Below are positions 34,401 to 43,400 of a DNA stretch of 50,309 bases, piece by piece. Every line of letters starts with the position of its first letter. Within the stretch, counting starts at the first letter, position 1. The notes under the pieces were generated by a model. The model was not told where the DNA came from, did not search any database, and saw nothing but the letters and a program-made list of their open reading frames with translations. The translations under genes were made by a program, and so were the position numbers. The stretch comes from Saccoglossus kowalevskii. Taxonomy: Eukaryota; Hemichordata; Enteropneusta; Harrimaniidae. The DNA is taken from the NCBI RefSeq assembly GCF_000003605.2, contig NW_003134348.1, positions 444,811-495,119 of the forward strand, given 5' to 3'.

Positions 34401-37400
34401 ATGACAGGTTGACTAATTAAAATAGACTAAATAGTGAATGTAGAAATTAACTGAGTGGGTAGTCAAAATTGTGTAACAATAGAGTGATTAAAACAAGTTA
34501 ACCACGTAATATGTTACTAGTTATGGTAGGTTACTTTGTTCCGTTTTCCATTTTTTATGTGTAAATGAAGTGTATACACAATTGACTATAGGATATTCTC
34601 ACATCAAAATTAATCTCTGCTCGACCACCTCTCTTTTTGTCGACTCATCATCTTTAGAAATTTGTGCACCTCCCCCGGCGCCTTTCACACCCCCCCCCGC
34701 TTGTTGACATCTAATTAATAGTTTGTTGCGTTTTAGAATACCACCACAATGACCGGTGAGTGGAAACACGACTAACAGTCTATTAACACTACACATGAAC
34801 TCAGCAGATGAGAATCCATATCTAGCGCACTGCTAAGTTGTCATGGTACTTGTTTACTTTTTATAAAACAGTGCTTGTATATTAACATGGGCAACGGAAT
34901 TTGAGTGGACCCCGTGTTCAACTCGTGATCCTAAGTGTACATGAATTGATCGTTAACTCTGGTATCTGTATTGCACACAGCACCGAAATAGCTAGCATAA
35001 ATCTGCATACAATTTGCATATAGTTAGCTGATGATCATAACTGTGCGCACGTATTAGAGCAAGATGTAACGAAAGAATAAATAACTCAAGTTCAGCATTT
35101 TCTTCCAATAATTCATAACGTATACAGTACAGTACCAGGCGGTAATTAATAAAAATGTTATATATTAAAGCTATGTGATTAAGACACAATTGTCTGCATT
35201 TTTATGTAAAACTGTTAGTTCTATTTTTTCAAGATTATGGAGAATTAAGTACCCCCTTTTCAGTGTTACGTGAAACTTTCATTTTAGTCAAATTGTGGAA
35301 TCAAGGCCCTCCCCTTTTAGTCAATCTGTATAATTAAAACGCCCTGTTTTAGACAAAATGTAGAAGGTATACTATTATATAATTTCCACGAAGCCTGATC
35401 ATACTTTGTGAACCTGGGTACACACAATGAGTATACTGACTATAATTGAGACTTCGCTGTCAATAATTACGACATTGAGCTTAAACTTGGCCAATCACAT
35501 ATTGGAAAACAGAAATACTAATTGGGTAACAGATATCAAAGAAGCTGACACATTTGTAAGACAGCGCCACCATCGATTTGATAATGTTTACGCAGCTAGC
35601 CGGCAGCCCCGATGCAAATGAGGTTTAAACTAGTTTTCATCTTGAAAAGATACGCGTTACGCAAGCAAAAGTGAAATTCAAATCACGATAACTCGATGAA
35701 TAAAGGTCGTATCGCTATACAAATTTCAGAACCGCGATACTTTTTATGGATCTCAATGGGACTGAATTTTTGATCTGTGGAGTAGAAGTGTAGATTTCGG
35801 GATTTGGGTATGTGTTCGGAAATAATACCTCCTGACTTATGTTTTTAGGTTTGACTATTTTCCTTCAAATATATGAAATATGAAATGTCAAACTATAAGT
35901 CATGTGAATGGCAATTTTCTGCGATCACAAATAATTATGCTATCGGTCGGCGAAATGATCGAGAAAAAAATCATTGCGCAAAAGTGACAGGGTGGCCTCG
36001 TCCGTCACATATTTTTTTGAATACAGCATGTATGTACCGGATTATTTTATTTCAGAACTTTTTGCTTTCTTGCTTTTCCCTATAGCAGCACATATCAACG
36101 CAATGATCGTAACTGTTTTTATTTTTATTTTTTTTGCAATTTAAGATGACAAACTGTTTTTAGATGAAAAAATTGATAAAGAAATTATGATGGAAGAGGA
36201 TCTTGAATATGATGAAACAGCTTCAGTAAGTATATTGTCAGTCAATTTACTCAATAAGTTTTAATCAAATTATACCAAATTATTGCGATATTAAAGTTGA
36301 CTCTGAATTTCGAAAGAGATACTCAAGCAGTAAAACACGTCTCAGGTAGATAATTCATATGACAATTACTCTTATAAATAAATTCGAGCGCTGAGGGCGT
36401 AATTAAAGAGTTTGATACTGAACGGATTGATTTCTTGTATCCGTATATGAGCTGACAACTTGGGACCAAATTCACTGTATTATTGGGTGGTTTCGCGCAG
36501 TGCTACAAACTATGTGTGGCATGATGATAGTTGGAAATGGACAACCTTGCAATATAAGTTACTATTGTTAGCAAGGAGTTGCGTACATTTGAGTAAAAAA
36601 ATGCAATCTTTCACAATATAATTGTGAACTTATCGCATTCCCTCCAGAATAAATTTTAGTAATAATAATGCAATAAATCACGTGATAAACTTGGATGAAA
36701 TGCTCGGTCGTATATCTTGTTCGTGAAAGATCGGACAATTTCGGCCAGATGAGTTCAATATCATGAACGCGCACACATTTATCCGTTTATTGTCTTTCAG
36801 TGTACGGAGCGATATCCCAAATCTATTTATTTTATTATTGGTATGGAATTTTGTGAAAGATATTGTTATTATGGCATGAAAGGTAGGTCAAAGGTCAACA
36901 CAATATCTTGGTATTTTCTGTATTGTAAGAGTACGGATGATGTTTTTAGGAGGGGAATTGCACTGATTTGTCAGTCGAGTTTCCGATTCAGTTTTTTTTT
37001 CAGATTTGAAAAAAAGTATTATATTATTGTTATTAAACGTACAACATTGACCTTCGTATTCAAAACACGCCGTATTAAAATATACCGCCGGGGTATAATA
37101 ATTAACATTTTTGTTCATTCGTGATTTGTAATTTTTTCGTATTTTGCAGCTATTCTTATTATTTATTTCACCGAAATCCTTCTTATGTCCGATGACCTTG
37201 CAACGGTTCTGTATCACAGCTTTGTTCTCCTGTGTTATCTTACACCCGTTGGGGGCGCTATGATATCTGATGGTTTCTGGGGAAAATACAAGTATGTACA
37301 AATAATCCTTCTTACTATTATTATGTAATCAGGTTTTTCTCTGTCTAGGTATTGAACGAATAACTAGAAATATCCAGTCAACATCGATTCGTCGTGAGGA

Positions 37401-40400
37401 GGATAGTATTTTACATCGTTTAATTTACGCATTCATGCCGCAAAGACGAGATGTTGCGCGAGACAATTGTTATCGCTTTCATAATTATCGCTAAAAGACT
37501 ACGTAAGGAGAAGTTTATGTCATAAATGATTATATAAATGAATATATATTACGTATATTTTATTGATATATTTTTGTTATATATTTTGTTCATATATTTC
37601 TCCCGTGTCAAGTGGTACCGACACTGGATCCCGCACTGGATGAACAAAATGTCTGATTTGATGACGTAATCACTGCAAGCCACGTCAGCTTCAATGATTG
37701 TACTTTTCTTCTTTGATTGCAGGACCATATTCTGGATATCCTGGATTTACCTAGCGGGTTGCGTCCTGATGTCACTGTCGTCCATACCAGCGGTTCAGTC
37801 AGATGACCCTAATCTGTAAGCAACCAACATCTCACCTTGTGTTGTAGAATGCAAAATAATAGTATATATTTTATAGTTGTTTTTTAGGCGTAAAATGTCA
37901 GTAAAATAATTGGTGAAAACTTTTGGTTGCTAAAGGGCGCATTTCATGGAAAGGGGTTAATGATTTCCATTTAAATTAATAGTATACGCTGAATTTTCCG
38001 ATATAATATAGCGGTAAATGGTCACGTTATATTTGAGCATGCATGACACAATATATCAAACACATTCAAACAACAAAATATTAACAACGAAAGCAGGTGA
38101 CTTAAAGTCAATGAGCAGTTTCAGGATAAATTCACCAACAAGTCTCATTCAACCAATCAGGACACCTGTTGCTTGATTNNNNNNNNNNNNNNNNNNNNNN
38201 NNNNNNNNNNNNNNNNNNNNNNNNNNNNNNNNNNNNNNNNNNNNNNNNNNNNNNNNNNNNNNNNNNNNNNNNNNNNNNNNNNNNNNNNNNNNNNNNNNNN
38301 NNNNNNNNNNNNNNNNNNNNNNNNNNNNNNNNNNNNNNNNNNNNNNNNNNNNNNNNNNNNNNNNNNNNNNNNNNNNNNNNNNNNNNNNNNNNNNNNNNNN
38401 NNNNNNNNNNNNNNNNNNNNNNNNNNNNNNNNNNNNNNNNNNNNNNNNNNNNNNNNNNNNNNNNNNNNNNNNNNNNNNNNNNNNNNNNNNNNNNNNNNNN
38501 NNNNNNNNNNNNNNNNNNNNNNNNNNNNNNNNNNNNNNNNNNNNNNNNNNNNNNNNNNNNNNNNNNNNNNNNNNNNNNNNNNNNNNNNNNNNNNNNNNNN
38601 NNNNNNNNNNNNNNNNNNNNNNNNNNNNNNNNNNNNNNNNNNNNNNNNNNNNNNNNNNNNNNNNNNNNNNNNNNNNNNNNNNNNNNNNNNNNNNNNNNNN
38701 NNNNNNNNNNNNNNNNNNNNNNNNNNNNNNNNNNNNNNNNNNNNNNNNNNNNNNNNNNNNNNNNNNNNNNNNNNNNNNNNNNNNNNNNNNNNNNNNNNNN
38801 NNNNNNNNNNNNNNNNNNNNNNNNNNNNNNNNNNNNNNNNNNNNNNNNNNNNNNNNNNNNNNNNNNNNNNNNNNNNNNNNNNNNNNNNNNNNNNNNNNNN
38901 NNNNNNNNNNNNNNNNNNNNNNNAATCCTCCGAGAAGATGTTCAATGTTTCGACAACGATTGTTACCCGTTGGCGTATGGTGTGCCTGCTGCGTTGTTGT
39001 TTGTCGCTATAGGTAAGTCGACAATGAGCCGCACCCGACAACGTATACGACACGACACTACATTATACTACGATACGCTACGCCACACTACGCCACACTA
39101 CGCCACACTACACCACACTACACCACACTACACCACACCACACTACACTACACTACACTACACTACACTACACTACACTACACTACACTACACTACACTA
39201 CACTACACTACACTACATTACACTACACTACACTACACTACACTACACTACACTACACTACACTACACTACACTACACTACACTACACTACACTACACTA
39301 CACTACACTACACTACACTACACTACACATTATTCGACGCATTGTCTTAATATGTGGAAACACTTTGCTGGCACATTTTAGCATTACATTTCAGATTGTT
39401 TCGTAAACACTTTGATCATTATTCACAATAACCTGCTATAATTATTAATGCAATTCGTTTCAGTCATATTTGTGGTTGGTCGATACACTGTGGGATACGT
39501 CATAAATCCGGGCAAAGGAAACGTGGTATGGGAAGTCTGTAAAACCATCGGGGTACGTATAGAAAGGGACAGCTGTTGTCATTGCTTACATTTCGTGTTT
39601 TTTGCCTTTCTAGGAACTAATACGGAACGAAGCAGTTAATTTTCAAAACATTAACAGCGTCTGCGTAAGCGGCTTTTTTTAACTTTCCCATGCTGCAGCA
39701 CATTTCAGCGTGCATGTTGGGATACAAACGACTTGGAAACAAGAAAACCGATAAAATAAAATATACAACTCTAAGTCATATCACAAGAAATGGTCCGCCA
39801 TGGTATTGTCTTGTGACCAGAATGTCTTGGTTAAAAACAAACAAATAGCACGTGCAAACAATTAGATCGGTCCAGATCCCAGTTTCTGTTAAAGATATGT
39901 ATCCTGCCATGTTTTCTTCTGTCGACTGGGTGGCATACTCACATATTATTATTTTTTTATTTTAGCGTGCGATTATGAATAAAATAAGGTACAGAAAGGC
40001 ATGGAAAGGAAAATACGAGCACTGGTTGGAATATGCCTCGGACAAATACTCGGTGAGTATGTGCACATGGTTTTAACGCAATGTGCTTGTGTATGATAAA
40101 ATGTAATAGTGTGTATTTTAGTATGTGGTCGTATATTGACTCACAACGTTGCGGATTGGTTCGTGCTAACTCTGTCTGCGTAAATACTGAAAGTCTTGGC
40201 CAGGAATTCGTTTAGGAATATATATCAAACATCTAGCGTATTCATAGAGAAACAACTGAGAGATATATTTTGCATATAACGTCTATATTTAAAATGACCT
40301 TCAAGTTAAACCACCCAATGTTCTACGTACACTTGGTGGACAATGAACTAAACAAATAAATGCCCAATGTTCTCTGACTGACTTTTGTTTATTCGTCTGG

Positions 40401-43400
40401 ATATACTGCTACAATTCCGCCTTAAGGGTACGGTGCATATATTTACACATTTATGTTGTTCCTCCCACAGAAACAATTGATAAACGACAGCAAGTGCTTA
40501 CTGCATATATTGGTCATGTACATTCCACTTCCGGTATTCTGGGCGTTATTTGACCAAGTAGGCTCGCGATGGACTTTGCAGGCAACGCAGATGGACGGAT
40601 CAGTAGTAAGTTTATGTACTACAGTGTTTTTAATTTTTTTATCTTCAATATTTGGAAAACCTGGAATATAGATCATTGGTATTTATTGTCAGTCGTTTAT
40701 GGCAAGAAATGTGTATTGTCGAATGGAATTCAAAAACGTGCGTGAAGAAGTAATTATCTAATTTGTTTAACACACTTATACGGCACATGTATGGAATTCA
40801 AAGGGCGTCCAGGAGATGTTAAAAATATATGCGAAAACTTAAATTAGCATATAATATTCGTTTTGTTTTTTGTTACAGGGAAATATAACCATAAAACCCG
40901 ATCAGATGCAGGTGAGTAAATAATTAACAATGTATTAAACATTATAAACAATGACTTTCATTGAATGTGAGTTTACATTTCTTTGTCACATTATACAACA
41001 AGTTTCGTCAATGAGTGAATAATTGGATCAATAATTAATCCGATATGAATTATTTAACATTGAATATAATACCAAATATGGTAAATAATTGAAAACATAT
41101 AATGTGAATGGTGATAACAGTCACATTTAAATGATTATTTTTGAAATGAACATTCAGTTATGAGAATTAAGTTAATACATTTTGCAATGTGCTCTAAATT
41201 AGTTATCGGTAATTTCATCTTATACTATGTCAAACCCAGACTACGTCATATAACTACGGTAATGAGAGATCGTATAGTGTGACAGCATTGCTACACTTAC
41301 AGCTATAGACGCAATTTCTTGGAAACTTGCACAGTAAACCAACAATTTGTCAAGTTCATTCCTGTGACCTTATGTATTCATGTATTACATGTAGGTGCTC
41401 AACCCGCTGTTTATGATTCTACTGATTCCAATATTTGATAACTGTGTCTACCCACTGCTCCGTAAATGCGGCATTCGTTGTACGTATCTGCAACGTATGA
41501 CATGGGGGTTGTTCTTTGCTTCCGCCGCCTACGTCATCGCCGGAATATTACAGGTTCAAGTCAGCGTAAGTATCTAGCGAGAATATCGTTACTATGATCA
41601 ACCGTGTTCAATAGTTTGTTTTGTTCTACGTCACAGTGTTGGATCCATTATATTTGCCACATACAAAAGATAAGTAAAAAGGATCTTTAACATACCTAGA
41701 CGTATATGTGTAGATGAACATAGAATGGAAGCAGGAATATTGCTCATTTAAATCTTTGTGTGTGTTCGGGTATTTGTGGCAAAATCTCAAGATCGTTAAC
41801 CTTCTAAAGGTTCTAGTATGAGGCCTGGGTATGACCTTGTATTTAAAGAAACACATCATTTCTGTTGATCAATGTACCACTTTTGTTGAGAAATATTTCT
41901 ACTTTCATTAGTACGCACTACTCAACGAAGTGCTTTTAATTCTGGACAAAATGTTGTATTGCTAAGCAAATTTAAAGTATATTGTTTCTTTTGTCATTTT
42001 TATAATAAGCCTGGTTCTCTTTATTTATGAATTGTTTTCATAGTTTACTAGTAGAACGTGCTCACTACCACCCTTTTTTACGATCGTGTCTCATACATGT
42101 TTTTTTTTATTTAGAAAACCGTGCGTGTCCCCCCTTGTACAGAAAATCCAGGCGAAACTGGTATAACGATAATAAACGCCGCACCCTGTGACATCATGGT
42201 GTCCAGCGCAAAAGGAGCACAACTAGTGCCATACGCAGAAGTAAGTGTCGTTTAATGTCTCACAGTACTGATCACAATGTCCATAGTGTTGTTGTATTTT
42301 AAGCTAATGTTTGTTTCGGCTTCTGTTTTTTTTAAATTATACTGGACGTTTCCAAATGCAGAAATTAATTGGAAAACATAAATTTAAATTAATTTTTTTG
42401 ATTTTTTTAAATAAATCCTAATAATCTGACATGTTGATCATTATGATCATAATGTGTATAGTGTATAATGTTACTACATGTTAATTGTTACTGTGTGTCA
42501 AATGTTATTGCATTTTATTTATCCAACCACATATCCTCAAATGATTCGAATTTAGTCCAATATCGAACAGGACGACCGCGCTTTAAAGCGGGGGTGTCGT
42601 CACCTACGCATGCGTCAGTTGGCCATAGCGTGCCATTGTTTACAAACAAGCGTCTACCTATGAGCCTTTGCGTATTCAGCGTGTGTTGTTATTGTCGCTT
42701 GGTGACAAAAGTTGTATATAGGCAAATTTACAGGTCCACGAACACAAAACAAATGATTGACTTCACAATCCACAATGACATTACTAACCAGTACACTACA
42801 CTGCATGGTCAAATCAGAGAGAAAGATATATCATTGATAGATGACTATTAAATAAATATGACCGCCAAACAAATAAACAAACATCCCCATCCTTAAATAC
42901 GTTCATCTCATAACTTTCTAAAGTTCGCTTTTTGTGTTATGTTAATAGTATGGCGAATACATTGAGCTGTCTCCAGGTGAATACGAATTTAGTATTGAGA
43001 GTAACTGCACCCAATCAGCTACGTATGTATATGAACTAGAAGAGTGTGAGGCATATCGTATGCTTATCGGACAATTCCCGGTGTATGAAGAAAGTAGTAA
43101 CTCATATGTTCCAGAACTCGATGTTGTGCTGGTGAGTCAAACCATAAGACAACTGACAGTAAAGTCAGATTTAATTTCACTAATATTTGTTGTTATATTC
43201 ATAAAATACAGTTTGCATTTGGGATCACACATAATGGTTATATTAACATATTAAACGAATATTTTATTTCTCCAAGGTTCCAGACAAGTATGATAAACCA
43301 GATAGAGGCATGGTGTTTGCTAGGTAAGTCTCGGATATATCATATTTACGCATTTATCTTAGCATGTCGTTTTTATTTTCTTCTTGAAGCAATCGCTACA

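Larger units (their letters stand above)
30695..36163 (+). other. SLC15-b intron 1 (5.5 kb)
   Basis: The intron contains a (TA)n tract, two TTAA-flanked MITEs (32179-32477 and 33279-33392), a 12-base G run at 33526-33537, and degenerate repeats at 34310-34530 and 35245-35360. No nested gene is recognised. Confidence 0.8.

Noticed and set aside
36888..37301. 137-codon minus-strand open frame
   Set aside because: It is antisense to SLC15-b exon 4 and intron 3; a shadow of the real gene with Asn/Lys-rich low-complexity translation.
38157..39350. Long open frames across the N run and the CACTA array
   Set aside because: The length comes from unknown bases and a pentamer repeat (TTLHY). Only 38924-39012 is real coding sequence (exon 7).
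42468..42851. 127-codon open frame in SLC15-b intron 13
   Set aside because: It runs across the TTAA repeat copies (42565-42705), whose GC-rich sequence lacks stops. No splice sites or similarity.
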